Shown piece by piece: positions 1 to 9,506 of a stretch of DNA of 64,000 nucleotides. The notes below the pieces were generated by a model that worked only from the letters and a program-made list of their open reading frames with translations, was not told the origin of the DNA and did no database searches. The stretch covers positions 3,348,001-3,412,000 of the forward strand of contig CAWAJM010000001.1 in assembly GCA_963782445.1 (NCBI GenBank). The letters run 5' to 3'. Source of the stretch: ZC4RG20 sp963782445 (lineage in GTDB: Bacteria > Pseudomonadota > Gammaproteobacteria > Steroidobacterales > Rariloculaceae). How positions within the stretch are numbered: position 1 is the stretch's first letter; each line of letters opens with the position of its first letter. The translations under genes were made by a program, and so were the position numbers.

Positions 1-1
1 G

Positions 2-883
2 CTCACGGAGATCGAGCTCCCGTGGCTGCCGGGCTACGGCGGGAGCTGCCCGGTTCGCCTCGGCAACGCCGCGTTCGACCAGCGCCAGCTCGACGTCCCC
101 GGCGAGCTCATGGATGTGCTGCACGTCGCGCGCAAATTCGATCTCGAGTTCAGCGACCACGCCTGGGAGCTGCAAAAAGCCATCCTCGGCCAGCTCGAGC
201 AGGACTGGCACAAGCCCGACGAAGGCATTTGGGAGGTGCGCGGCGGCAAGCGCCACTTCACGTACTCCCGGCTCATGTGCTGGGTCGCGTTCGATCGAGC
301 CGTGCGAGCCGTGGAAAAATTCGGCCTCGACGGGCCCGTCGAGCGCTGGCGCGCCGTGCGCAAGCAGATCCGCGAAGACATCGGCCACAACGGCTGGAAC
401 GAGGAAAAGCGAAGCTTCGTGCAGTACTACGGCGGCAGCTCGATCGACGCTTCGCTGTTACTCATGGCGCAGGTCGGGTTCCTCTCGCCCGACGATCCGC
501 GCTTCGCGGGCACGGTCGAAGCCGTCGAGCGCGAGCTCCTGCACGAGGGGCTCGTGCGGCGCTACCGCACCGAGGAGACGCCCGACGGGCTCGAGGGCGA
601 CGAAGGTGTCTTCCTGGCCTGCAGCTTCTGGCTCGCGGATGCGTACGTGCTGCTCGGCCGCTACGACGACGCGGTCAACCTGTTCGAGCACCTGCTCGCG
701 CTGCGCAACGACCTCGGCCTGCTCGCCGAGGAGTACGACCCGCGGCTCAAGCGCCAGCTCGGCAACTTTCCGCAGGCGTTCTCGCACATCGCGCTCATCA
801 ACACGGCCCACAACCTCGCATCGGCGCGCGGCCCCGCGGCGCATCGCGCCGACGGCGACGAGGCGACGGCCGGGCCCGGCTGA
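2..883 (+). CDS. GH15 family glycoside hydrolase (glucoamylase/trehalase-like), C-terminal part
   Basis: The gene enters from outside the window; 293 residues are visible and the start is missing. The visible part opens with ELPWLPGYGGSCPVRLGNAA followed by DQRQLDVPGELMD, the pattern of the (alpha/alpha)6 barrel in bacterial glycoside hydrolase family 15 proteins. Later helices carry RFRxDIxxxGWN-like and FVQYYGG-like segments (here IREDIGHNGWN and SFVQYYGG) and the C-terminal LLAEEYDP and FPQAFSHIALINTA motifs, all typical of this family. Members hydrolyse alpha-glucosidic bonds in starch fragments or trehalose; the substrate cannot be told from this part. It converges on the M16 protease gene 21 bases downstream. 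Family assignment is firm, substrate is not. Confidence 0.9.
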   Translation, partial: LTEIELPWLPGYGGSCPVRLGNAAFDQRQLDVPGELMDVLHVARKFDLEFSDHAWELQKAILGQLEQDWHKPDEGIWEVRGGKRHFTYSRLMCWVAFDRAVRAVEKFGLDGPVERWRAVRKQIREDIGHNGWNEEKRSFVQYYGGSSIDASLLLMAQVGFLSPDDPRFAGTVEAVERELLHEGLVRRYRTEETPDGLEGDEGVFLACSFWLADAYVLLGRYDDAVNLFEHLLALRNDLGLLAEEYDPRLKRQLGNFPQAFSHIALINTAHNLASARGPAAHRADGDEATAGPG

Positions 884-904
884 CGCCTCGCCGAGCGGCC
901 GCCG

Positions 905-3724
905 CTACTTCGGCGGCGGCCCCTGGCTCACCTGCACGAAGTCGTCGGGCCGCACCCACTTTGCGAATGCCTTCTCCACCTGCGCGGGCGAGAGCGCGAC
1001 GAAACGCTCGGCCGCGATCCGCGGCTCGTCGAGCGGCAGCTCATCGTCCACGCGCTGGATGAAGCCGCGTGCAATCTGGTGCTCGCCGGACTCTCCGAGC
1101 GGAATCTGGCGCAGCAGATAGGCCTTGACCCGGTGCAACTCCTCGGCCGGCACGGGATTGTTCTGCATGCGCGCGAACTCCTGCCGCACAATCTGCGCCG
1201 CCTTGTCGACATTCTGGGGATCGGAAGCGTATTGGGCGAGGAATACGCTGCGGTTGCGGCCGGCCTGAATGCCGCTCCCGACCGAATACACGAGCCCTTG
1301 CTTCTTGCGCAGCTCGACGCTGAGCCGCGCGGTATAGAACCCGCCGCCTAGCACGGCATTACCGAGCTCGAGCGCATAGTAATCCTCGTCGTGGCGCGTC
1401 AGCGTCATGACCTCGGCGAGCACGACGATGTCCTGAACGCGAGTCGAATCCGGTACCGCGACGACATGGCGCATATTGGGGGGCGCCTTCGGGAGCTCGG
1501 TCTCGGGTTTCGGACCCTTCGCGCTCCAATCGCCGAAGTATTTCTCGATGGTCTTGCGCGCCGCGTCTGGCGTCACGTTGCCGATCACGACGATCGTCGC
1601 GAGGTCGGGCCGGAACGCGTAGCGGTAATAGGCGACGGCGTCGTCGAGCGTGAGGCCCTTGACCGTCTCGGCCGTCGCATGGCGCAGGCTCGGGTCGTCT
1701 TTGGGCAGCAGGCTCTGCTTGAGCGAAAGCTGGGTCAGGAAGCTCGGGCTCTGATTGCGCGCCGCCGTGATCTGCGCGAGCTGCGCGCGCAAGATCTCGA
1801 ACGGCTGTTTCGGCAGCGCCGGGTGCAGCTCGTTCTCGGCCAACAGCTCGACGCCGCGATCGAAGTCGTTCGCAAGCACCTGGACGCCGAAGTCGCTGCC
1901 CGCATTCTCCATGGCGCCGATCGCATCGAGCGCCTGCTGAAACGCGAGCCGGTCGTGGTGCTCCGTGCCGTAATTGAAGAGCTGCTCGAGGATGTCGTCG
2001 ACGCCCTCCTTGCCCTTTGGCTCCTCGACCTCGGGCCGGTTACGGATGTGGCCGTAGACGCTGACCGTGTCACTTACGTTCTCGGGCTGGACGATGAGCC
2101 GCAGGCCGTTCGGCAGCAAGCTCTCGACCGGATTCGTCGTGAGCTTCGGGACCTGGAGCTGCGACAGCTTCGCGGCGGCCCACTCGGGCAGCTGCGTCGC
2201 GGTCGACTTGCCGAGGTGGATCGTCTCCTGGCCACCGAAGCCCGACCCGCCCGCCGCCACGGGACGGCCCGAGCCGTGCGGCACCATGGTGGCCGAGACG
2301 GCATTCGAGAGATCGATGTACTTCGCGGCCACACGCTGCACATCCGCCGGCGTCACCTTCTCAATGCGCTCGAGGTCCTCGGCCGGCGAGTGCAAACCGT
2401 AGACCGCGACGGCCTCGGACCAGACGGAGGCTAGCCCGTCGATCGAAGTCTTCTGGAACTCGGCTTCGCTGCGCTCCTGGAGCTTGGCGGCGGCAACGAG
2501 ATCGGCCGGGACGCCGTTCTTCTTGACGTTCGCGAGGATGCTGCGCACGTTCTTGTCGAGCGCGTCGACGTCCTGGCCCGGCGCGAAGGAGACGGCCGCG
2601 TAGGCCATGCTGGCCTTCTTCATCGGGTCGAGGGCGAAATAGGCACCGACGGCCTTGCCCTGCGCGACGAGATCGTAGAGCGCAAAACGCTGGCTGTTCA
2701 GCACGTCGGAGAGCACCTCGAGGGCCGGGAAGTCGGGGCTGTCGAGCCCCGGCATACGCCAGGCGATCATGCGCGTGCCCGTCGGACGATTGGTGTTCAC
2801 CTCGATGCTCTGCGCCTTCACGGGCTGCAGGTCGATCGCCGGCCGCGGCGGCAGTTTCTTGGACTTGATGCCGCCGAAAAGCTGCTTGACCTGGGCCACG
2901 ACCCGGTCGGGCTCCACGTCGCCGGCCACGATGAGAATGGCATTGTTCGGCGCGTACCAATGGTCGTAGAACGCTTTGAGCATCTGCGCCGTCGTTTTGT
3001 CGAACGAGGGCCGCGTGCCGAGCGCGTCGTGCGCGTAGGGAGTGCCCGCGAACAAGATCCTGCGCAGCTTCGAGTAGAGGACGTAGTTCGGGCTCGAAAG
3101 ATCCTGCGCGACTTCCTGCTCGATGGCGCCGCGCTCCTCGCTCCAGGCGGCCTGCGAATCGAGGATACCCTGCATGCGCAGCGCCTCGATGTGCAGCGCA
3201 ACGTTGAGATCCTCGGCCGGCACCGTATAGAGATATTGCGTCAGCGCCTCGCGCGTGTTCGCGTTGAACTCGCCGCCCATGATGTTGCCGATCGCCGCGA
3301 GCTGATCCGCCGAAAGTCCGGGGCTGCCGCGGAACATCATGTGCTCCTGGGCATGTGCCATACCCGGAAAGCCCCCGGGAGACTCGTTCGAGCCGACGAG
3401 GTAATTGACCGACGTTGAGACGACGGGCGCGAGCGTGTTGCGCACGACGATTAGGCGCAAGCCGTTGTCGAGCGTCGCGCGCACGACGGCGCCGTCGCCT
3501 TGGGCAGCCGGAGCCGGGCTCCCCGCCGCCTGGGCTGCGGGCTGCTGGGCGTAGACCGGCGCCGGCCGGACGGCCAGCCCAGCGGCAGCCAGCAAGGCAA
3601 TCCCGAGACCGGCGAGGCGCCAGACGCGCAGCCGCAGGCGCTCGGCGCGACCGAGGGCCGGCGTGCCGCGCTCCGGCCAGGACGGGCGGACGGACGCGGT
3701 TCGGGGGGTTGCGGAGTGTGTCAT
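905..3724 (-). CDS. Secreted M16 family zinc metalloprotease (two-domain, pitrilysin/insulinase-like)
   Basis: The 939-residue protein begins with a long basic N-region and a hydrophobic stretch (about residues 38-52) ending near VYAQQ, consistent with a signal peptide, so it probably acts in the periplasm. The first M16 half has the inverted zinc motif HAQEH at residues 124-128 and a downstream WSEERGAIEQEVAQD segment supplying the third ligand. The second half (from about residue 510) repeats the fold without a zinc motif, as is usual in two-half M16 proteins. It is the last gene of a minus-strand run after gluconokinase and the MacAB-like exporter, 82 bases after gntK. M16 enzymes degrade peptides; a role in clearing exported or imported peptides is inference only. 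Confidence 0.92.
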   Translation of the reverse strand: MTHSATPRTASVRPSWPERGTPALGRAERLRLRVWRLAGLGIALLAAAGLAVRPAPVYAQQPAAQAAGSPAPAAQGDGAVVRATLDNGLRLIVVRNTLAPVVSTSVNYLVGSNESPGGFPGMAHAQEHMMFRGSPGLSADQLAAIGNIMGGEFNANTREALTQYLYTVPAEDLNVALHIEALRMQGILDSQAAWSEERGAIEQEVAQDLSSPNYVLYSKLRRILFAGTPYAHDALGTRPSFDKTTAQMLKAFYDHWYAPNNAILIVAGDVEPDRVVAQVKQLFGGIKSKKLPPRPAIDLQPVKAQSIEVNTNRPTGTRMIAWRMPGLDSPDFPALEVLSDVLNSQRFALYDLVAQGKAVGAYFALDPMKKASMAYAAVSFAPGQDVDALDKNVRSILANVKKNGVPADLVAAAKLQERSEAEFQKTSIDGLASVWSEAVAVYGLHSPAEDLERIEKVTPADVQRVAAKYIDLSNAVSATMVPHGSGRPVAAGGSGFGGQETIHLGKSTATQLPEWAAAKLSQLQVPKLTTNPVESLLPNGLRLIVQPENVSDTVSVYGHIRNRPEVEEPKGKEGVDDILEQLFNYGTEHHDRLAFQQALDAIGAMENAGSDFGVQVLANDFDRGVELLAENELHPALPKQPFEILRAQLAQITAARNQSPSFLTQLSLKQSLLPKDDPSLRHATAETVKGLTLDDAVAYYRYAFRPDLATIVVIGNVTPDAARKTIEKYFGDWSAKGPKPETELPKAPPNMRHVVAVPDSTRVQDIVVLAEVMTLTRHDEDYYALELGNAVLGGGFYTARLSVELRKKQGLVYSVGSGIQAGRNRSVFLAQYASDPQNVDKAAQIVRQEFARMQNNPVPAEELHRVKAYLLRQIPLGESGEHQIARGFIQRVDDELPLDEPRIAAERFVALSPAQVEKAFAKWVRPDDFVQVSQGPPPK

Positions 3725-3806
3725 CGGGGCCTCGTCATCGCTGCTGCACGGTGCCGCCGCCGCGCCATTGCGCCGACGGGGCTGGCTCCTATGCTACAGC
3801 ACTCCG

Positions 3807-4289
3807 TCAGAGCCGCCACTGGGCACGGATCCGAGCCACGAGCGCGGGCACGGGCAGGCTCACGTCGAGACGCAGCGCGTCCTCGGGCGGCTCGAGCGTC
3901 CCGATCTGGCTCGCGAGCAGCTCGGCGGGCATGAAGTGGTGCCGCGCCCGCATACGCTCCCGTATGAGCTCGGCCGGCCCGTGCAGAAACACGAGCTCGA
4001 TGCCGGGCCGGCCCACGCCGAGCTGCTCCCGGCTGTGGGCGGTCAGCGCCGAGCATGCGAGCACCGCGAGCCGCTCGTCTGTTCGCCAGGCGTCGACGAG
4101 CCGGCGCAGAACTTCGAGCCAGGGCTCGCGATCGGCCTCGGTCAGCGGCTCGCCGCGCCGCATCTTGGCGACGTTCTCGGCGGAGTGGAAGTCGTCGGCG
4201 TCGAAAAACGTGCCGCCGGTCTCGCGCGCGAGCGCGCGACCGACCGTCGTCTTACCGCTGCCGCTGACGCCCATGATGATGACGACCAT
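3807..4289 (-). CDS. gntK: Gluconokinase
   Basis: At 160 residues the protein has the normal length for a bacterial gluconokinase, which phosphorylates D-gluconate with ATP to 6-phosphogluconate in the cytoplasm. The P-loop GVSGSGKT is at residues 7-14, followed by the diagnostic FFDADDFHSAENVAKMRRG segment that binds substrate, then LTEADREPWL and ACSALTAHSREQL. All family landmarks are present and the ATG follows directly on a compact N-terminus. It lies between the ABC permease gene (41 bases upstream) and the M16 protease on the same strand, away from any gluconate transporter or Entner-Doudoroff genes, so its place in this block may be accidental co-transcription. Confidence 0.95.
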   Translation of the reverse strand: MVVIIMGVSGSGKTTVGRALARETGGTFFDADDFHSAENVAKMRRGEPLTEADREPWLEVLRRLVDAWRTDERLAVLACSALTAHSREQLGVGRPGIELVFLHGPAELIRERMRARHHFMPAELLASQIGTLEPPEDALRLDVSLPVPALVARIRAQWRL

Positions 4290-4330
4290 GAAGAAATTCC
4301 GGCTTCGCAGCCCTGCCTCGACTCAGGCGT

Positions 4331-5609
4331 TCACTCGTAGCGCAGCGCTGCGATGGGATCGAGATTCGCCGCCTTCGCGGCCGGCAGGATACCGAAGGCG
4401 ATCCCGACGAGCGCCGAGAAACCCAGCGCGAGAAACACGGCCCACAGCGGCGTATGGGCGGCCGGGAAGCCTGGAATCAGCGAGGCCGCGAGCGCCCCGA
4501 TGCCGTAACCGATCACGAGGCCCGTAATGCCGCCGATGAGGCAGAGCATGAGCGCTTCGAGCAGGAACTGCACGAGGATGTGGTGACGCTTCGCGCCGAT
4601 GGCCTTGCAGATGCCGATCTCGCGCGTTCGTTCCGTGACCGAGACGAGCATGATGTTCATGATACCGATTCCGCCGACGAGCAGCGAGATGCCGACGATG
4701 CCGGCCATGACGACGGTCACGTTCGTCAGAATGCTCTTGAACGTCGAGGTCAGCTGCTCCGCCGTCTGCACGCGAAAGTCGTCGTCGTCGTTCGGGTCGA
4801 GGTGGTGGGCACGCCTGAGCAGCCGCTCGATGATGCGGATGATGCCGTCCATCTGCGCGACATCGGCGATCGTGAGCTGAATCGCGATCGTCGGCTCGGC
4901 TTGATTGCCGTTCAGGCTCTGCATCGTGCTGTAAGGGATCAGCACGCGGTCGTCCTGGCTCTGGCCCAGGATCTCGCCCTTCGGCTCCAGCAGGCCGATG
5001 ATCTTGAGCCATTCGCCGTTGACCTGAATGAACTGCCCCACGGGATTCGGCGGCAGCGAGAGGTCCTGCCGTACGTCCTCGCCGATGACGGCGACGCGCC
5101 GCCGCGTCTCGTTGTCGCTGTCGGAGATGAAGCGGCCATAGCGGCTGAAGTACTGCCCGACCTCCTGGTAGGAGTACGTCGTGCCCAGCATCTGTGCCGT
5201 CGTCGTCTGCGAGCCGAAGCGCACCTGGCTCTGACCGGTCTGCGAGTACATGATCGGCGTGATCGACTGGATACCTTCGACGCGATAGGAAATCAGGTTG
5301 AGATCGTTCGGCGTCAAGCGCGCGCGCTTGCCCTGCAGCCGGTCCTCGAGCGGCGTGTACGCCTGGACCGTGACGCCGTTGCTGCCGAGCCCCTGGAACT
5401 GCTGCCCGATCGTGTAGCTCAAGCCCTGAATGATCGACACCATGGCGATGACCGAGGCGACGCCGATGATGATGCCGAGGGCGGTCAGGAAGCTGCGAAA
5501 GGCGTGCGCACGAATCGAGTTCAGCGCGGAGCGTATCCCTTCGGCCGCGAAGAACCAGGCCGGGAAGCGTGCAACGGCGAGCGCGCCGCGCCGCGCACCC
5601 GGGCCGTGC

Positions 5610-5638
<29 letters not shown>
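4331..5638 (-). CDS. MacB/FtsX-type ABC transporter permease
   Basis: The 435-residue protein has one membrane segment near the N-terminus (RSFLTALGIIIGVASVIAMV), a large periplasmic MacB core domain of about 220 residues, and three membrane segments at the C-terminus with the FtsX signature (VGGIGIMNIMLVSVTERTRE). It ends with the usual PAAKAANLDPIAALRYE tail. This is the membrane half of a MacB-type mechanotransmission exporter. In Escherichia coli MacB the ATPase and permease are one chain; here they are separate genes overlapping by 29 bases, which implies translational coupling. Together with the adaptor gene upstream it should form a tripartite exporter; the outer-membrane channel is not encoded nearby. 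Confidence 0.93.
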
Positions 5639-6308
<670 letters not shown>

Positions 6309-6318
6309 GGCTCAAAAG

Positions 6319-6400
6319 AAAGGGGTCAGAGCCCTTTTTTTCAATCATCCGCCGCTGCGCCCGGAGGTGTCGCGGGAAATAATGGGCTCTGACCCCTTTT
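6319..6400. repeat. GGGGTCAGAGCCC repeat, inverted pair, macA-like 3' end
   Basis: One copy of the 13-base motif GGGGTCAGAGCCC lies at 6322-6334 and the reverse-complement copy at 6384-6396, each flanked by A/T runs. The first is in the gap between the adaptor and ATPase genes and the second is inside the adaptor coding region, forming part of its C-terminal codons. The same motif recurs at 16753, 28093, 31624/31649 and 41368/41395 in this window. Confidence 0.9.
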
Positions 6401-7583
6401 CAACTTTCTCGCTCTTCGGCTGCACCCGGTCGCCGTCGGCCAGCGAGCGCAGCGTGCGGTCGGGCCCGACGATGACGAGATCGCCATCGGCGAGCTTGTC
6501 TCCCTTGACCTCTTGATACGTATCGTCCGAGAGACCGACCTCGACCGAGAGCTTTTCGGCTCGCCCGTCCCGGTCGACGTACAGCGAGTACGTCTTGCCC
6601 TTGCGCGTGCGGTCTTCGCTGACGAGGATCGCCTGAATGGGCACGGCGAGCACCGCCTTTTTCTTCGTGGTGTAGATCTCGGCGCGGCAGGACATCCCGG
6701 GCCGCAGCACGACGCCCTCCGGCGGGTCGAGCCGTATCTTGACGGCGAAGCTCAAGCCCTGCTGACCTTCTGGCACCTTGGCCGAGACCGCGATGGAGTC
6801 GATGACGCCGGGTATCGGCCGGTCCGGATATGCGACGGCGTAGACGTCGGCCTTCTGCCCGACGGCAACGTTCGCGATGTCCGCCTCGTCGACATTGACC
6901 TCGGTGTGGATGCTCGCGGGGTTCGCGATCGTCATGAGCGTCGAGCCCGGAATGTTCGTCGAGCTCGAGATCGCCGTCTCGCCGACCTTGATGTCGAGCG
7001 AGGTCACGATGCCTTCGAGCGGCGAGTAGACGCGCGTCTTGCTGAGCCGATCCTGGGCCTGCGCAAGCTCGGCTTTGGCCTGCGAGAGCTGCTCTCGGCT
7101 CGATTGGAGATCGACCTTCGCGAGGTCGCGCTCGTTCGTGGCCTCCTCGAAGCTGTCCTCGTCGATGAGCTTCTGCTCGTAGAGCATGTGCTTGCGTTCC
7201 CACTGCCGCTGGATGTTCTCGAGCTTGAGCTGCTGGCGCTCGATCGCGATCTGCTGCAGCTTGACCTGCGCCTCGTCCTGCTCGGCTGCGGCCCGGTAAG
7301 CCTCGTCGTCGATGCGCAGCAGCAGCTGGCCCTTCTTCACGCGGTCTCCCTCGGCGACGAGCAGCTGCGTCACTCGGCCGATCTCCTCCGTCGTGAGCTT
7401 GACCTGATCCTCGTGCTCGAGGTGGCCGGACGCGAGCACCGAAGACTCGATGCTGTGGCGGACGAGCGCCTCCGTCTGCACGGGTTTGCCCTCGTTCCCG
7501 AACGTCCCCTTGCGCAGAATCGGCACGGCCACGACGAGCGCGACGACGCCTCCGAGCAGCAGCATCCTCTTCTGCATAGGCAA
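6345..7583 (-). CDS. MacA/HlyD-type periplasmic adaptor of the ABC exporter
   Basis: The 412-residue protein has an N-terminal membrane anchor (LLLGGVVALVVAVPI), a barrel-sandwich domain, a long coiled-coil hairpin (about residues 90-180, rich in Q, E, K, R and L) and a beta-barrel/membrane-proximal region, the order of MacA-type adaptors. It should link the MacB-like inner-membrane transporter encoded next to an outer-membrane TolC-like channel. The last residues, KGSEPIISRDTSGRSGG, do not look like family sequence. KGSEP is encoded by a copy of the dispersed GGGGTCAGAGCCC repeat (6384-6396), so the native end seems to have been extended by repeat insertion. The upstream Yip1-like gene ends 4 bases before this start codon. 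Confidence 0.92.
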   Translation of the reverse strand: MPMQKRMLLLGGVVALVVAVPILRKGTFGNEGKPVQTEALVRHSIESSVLASGHLEHEDQVKLTTEEIGRVTQLLVAEGDRVKKGQLLLRIDDEAYRAAAEQDEAQVKLQQIAIERQQLKLENIQRQWERKHMLYEQKLIDEDSFEEATNERDLAKVDLQSSREQLSQAKAELAQAQDRLSKTRVYSPLEGIVTSLDIKVGETAISSSTNIPGSTLMTIANPASIHTEVNVDEADIANVAVGQKADVYAVAYPDRPIPGVIDSIAVSAKVPEGQQGLSFAVKIRLDPPEGVVLRPGMSCRAEIYTTKKKAVLAVPIQAILVSEDRTRKGKTYSLYVDRDGRAEKLSVEVGLSDDTYQEVKGDKLADGDLVIVGPDRTLRSLADGDRVQPKSEKVEKGSEPIISRDTSGRSGG

Positions 7584-7587
7584 GCGC

Positions 7588-8310
7588 TCAGCGCAGCGCG
7601 ACGAGCGCGACCAAGCCCGCGATGACGATGAGCGGCCCCGCGACGATGGCGGTCGAGGCCCCGAGCCCCTTGCCCGTCCAGCGGCTGTAGCCGTAGACCA
7701 TGAGCCCGAGCACCCAGAACGTCGGCAGGCTCAGCACCTGCAGCAGGCGCGCACCGCCGGCCCCGGGCGGGATGCCCAGCAGGTAGGCGAGCGACAGCGG
7801 GTTTAATTGCTCGGGCGGCAGGTGGGAGACGTCGTTGATCGCGAGGTTCACGAGCGTCGCGAGCAGGCCGAGCAGCAACGGCAACGAGGACCAGGCGGCG
7901 AACGAAAACCAGCTCACGAAGTTGTAACCGTCGTTCGTGAACAGCGAGACGATAGCCAGATAGGCGGCGCCGACCATGAGAATGAGCAGCATGGAAACGA
8001 TCGACGCGACGGCGGCACCGATGCCTGCGCCGTAGGGCGGGATCTTCCCGATGAGCTCGAGCGTCTGGCGGCGACTATCCGCCGGAACCTGGGTATTTGC
8101 GGCGTCCATGCTTCGCTCGAAGAGCCAGACGAGGTCCACGCCCGAGTAGTACCACAGGGCGACGAGCGCCGTCGCGGCGAGGAGCAGGAGGACGGGGAAC
8201 AGGGACGTGGGGCGCTCCTTGAGCGAGCCGAACGCCTGACCCGGAGCGGTGAACATGTTCGTCAGGGTCTGCAGCGACGATGCGCCGACCGGGATCTCGT
8301 TCGCGACCAT
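7588..8310 (-). CDS. Yip1-domain integral membrane protein
   Basis: From the ATG at 8310 the protein is 240 residues: MVANEIP, then an amphipathic FTAPGQAFGSLKERPT segment and five hydrophobic stretches (LFPVLLLLAATALVALWYYS, a central pair around residues 90-150, and two near the C-terminus including VLGLMVYGYSRWTGKGLGAS). The AFGSLKERPT-then-membrane layout is that of bacterial Yip1/DUF1282-type proteins, whose function is unknown. A longer reading frame exists upstream, but 8310 has a strong GGGGG ribosome-binding site about 7 bases ahead, and the extra N-terminal part is low-complexity. It is the first gene of the minus-strand exporter block, 4 bases before the adaptor gene, so it may assist that transporter; this is inference from position. 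Confidence 0.8.
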   Translation of the reverse strand: MVANEIPVGASSLQTLTNMFTAPGQAFGSLKERPTSLFPVLLLLAATALVALWYYSGVDLVWLFERSMDAANTQVPADSRRQTLELIGKIPPYGAGIGAAVASIVSMLLILMVGAAYLAIVSLFTNDGYNFVSWFSFAAWSSLPLLLGLLATLVNLAINDVSHLPPEQLNPLSLAYLLGIPPGAGGARLLQVLSLPTFWVLGLMVYGYSRWTGKGLGASTAIVAGPLIVIAGLVALVALR

Positions 8311-8516
8311 CGTTTTACCCCCTGAATTTGCGCCGCTACGCGGCCTTGCCGCAGCGGACCGTGCGCCTGCAGCGCCTCGCACGGCGAATGCCAGCCCGGC
8401 GTCCGCGCCGAGGTGGTCCGACAGTCTAGCACTTTGCTGTGCGCCTAACACCGAGCGCCGGTATGAGGTAGATTAATGGCCTGCGCAATTGTCCTCCGGG
8501 CGAGAGGATACAGGCC

Positions 8517-9506
8517 ATGACCCGAGCATCCCCCACCGAGGCTGCCGTGCTCATCGAGGGCGTGACGAAGCGCTTCGGCGCCATGACGGCCGTCGACGGC
8601 CTCGATCTCACCGTGCCGCTTGGCGGCCTTTACGGCTTCATCGGGCCCAACGGGGCGGGCAAGACCACGACGATCAGGATGATCATGTCGATCCTGTTTC
8701 CGGACCGCGGCCGGCTCGCCGTGCTCGGCCGGCCTTCGGCGCTCGAAGCGAAGGATCGCATCGGCTATTTGCCCGAGGAGCGCGGCGTCTACCGCAAGAT
8801 GCGTGTCGGCGACATGCTCGCCTACCTCGCCCGGCTCAAGGGTCTGCGCGGCGATGTCCGCCGGCGCGTGCAGGCGGGCCTCGAGCGCGTCGGCCTCGCG
8901 GCGGCCGAGCGCAAGCGCTGCGAGGAGCTCTCGAAAGGCATGCTCCAGAAGGTGCAGTTCGTCGGCGCAACGATCCACGAGCCGGACCTGCTGATTCTCG
9001 ATGAGCCGTTCAGCGGGCTCGACCCGATCAGCATGCGTCAGCTCAGGGACTTGATCCTCGAGCAGCACGGCCGCGGCGCGACCGTGATCTTCTCGACGCA
9101 TGTCATGCCGCAGGCCGAGCAGATCTGCGGTCACTTCGTCATGATTCACCGCGGCCGCAAAGTGCTCGACGCCGACCTCGCGGCCATCGAGCGGCAATAC
9201 GACTCGCGTACGATCCACTTCGTTCCGCTGGAGCCTGGCGCGGACGTCGCGGCGCTGGCCGCTCTGCCGTTCGTGAGCCGGCTGACGCGAAGCGAGCATG
9301 GCTACGAAATCTCGCTGAACGAAGGCGCGGATACGGCAGAGGCGATGCGGCAGATCGTGACGGCGGTTGCGCCGGCGCGCATCGAGCTCAAGCGTCCGCG
9401 TCTCGAAGACGTCTTCGTCGAGCTTGCCGCGCCGGCCGAGTCCGATTCGGCGCCCATCGCAGAGGACCGGCTCGCGGCGGCGCAGGCGCACGGTGCAGTG
9501 CCTTGA
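8517..9506 (+). CDS. NatA-type ABC transporter ATP-binding protein
   Basis: The 329-residue ATPase has Walker A GPNGAGKTTT (about residue 43), the unusual signature LSKGMLQKVQFVG (about 138) typical of NatA-like exporters, and Walker B LLILDEPFSGLD (about 158). A C-terminal extension of about 90 residues, the DUF4162-like region of this subgroup, follows the nucleotide-binding domain. The ATG at 8517 has GAGAGGA ahead of it. The stop codon overlaps the TTG start of the permease gene, so the two are translationally coupled. NatAB systems of this type export sodium or small molecules; the substrate here is unknown. Confidence 0.93.
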   Translation: MTRASPTEAAVLIEGVTKRFGAMTAVDGLDLTVPLGGLYGFIGPNGAGKTTTIRMIMSILFPDRGRLAVLGRPSALEAKDRIGYLPEERGVYRKMRVGDMLAYLARLKGLRGDVRRRVQAGLERVGLAAAERKRCEELSKGMLQKVQFVGATIHEPDLLILDEPFSGLDPISMRQLRDLILEQHGRGATVIFSTHVMPQAEQICGHFVMIHRGRKVLDADLAAIERQYDSRTIHFVPLEPGADVAALAALPFVSRLTRSEHGYEISLNEGADTAEAMRQIVTAVAPARIELKRPRLEDVFVELAAPAESDSAPIAEDRLAAAQAHGAVP

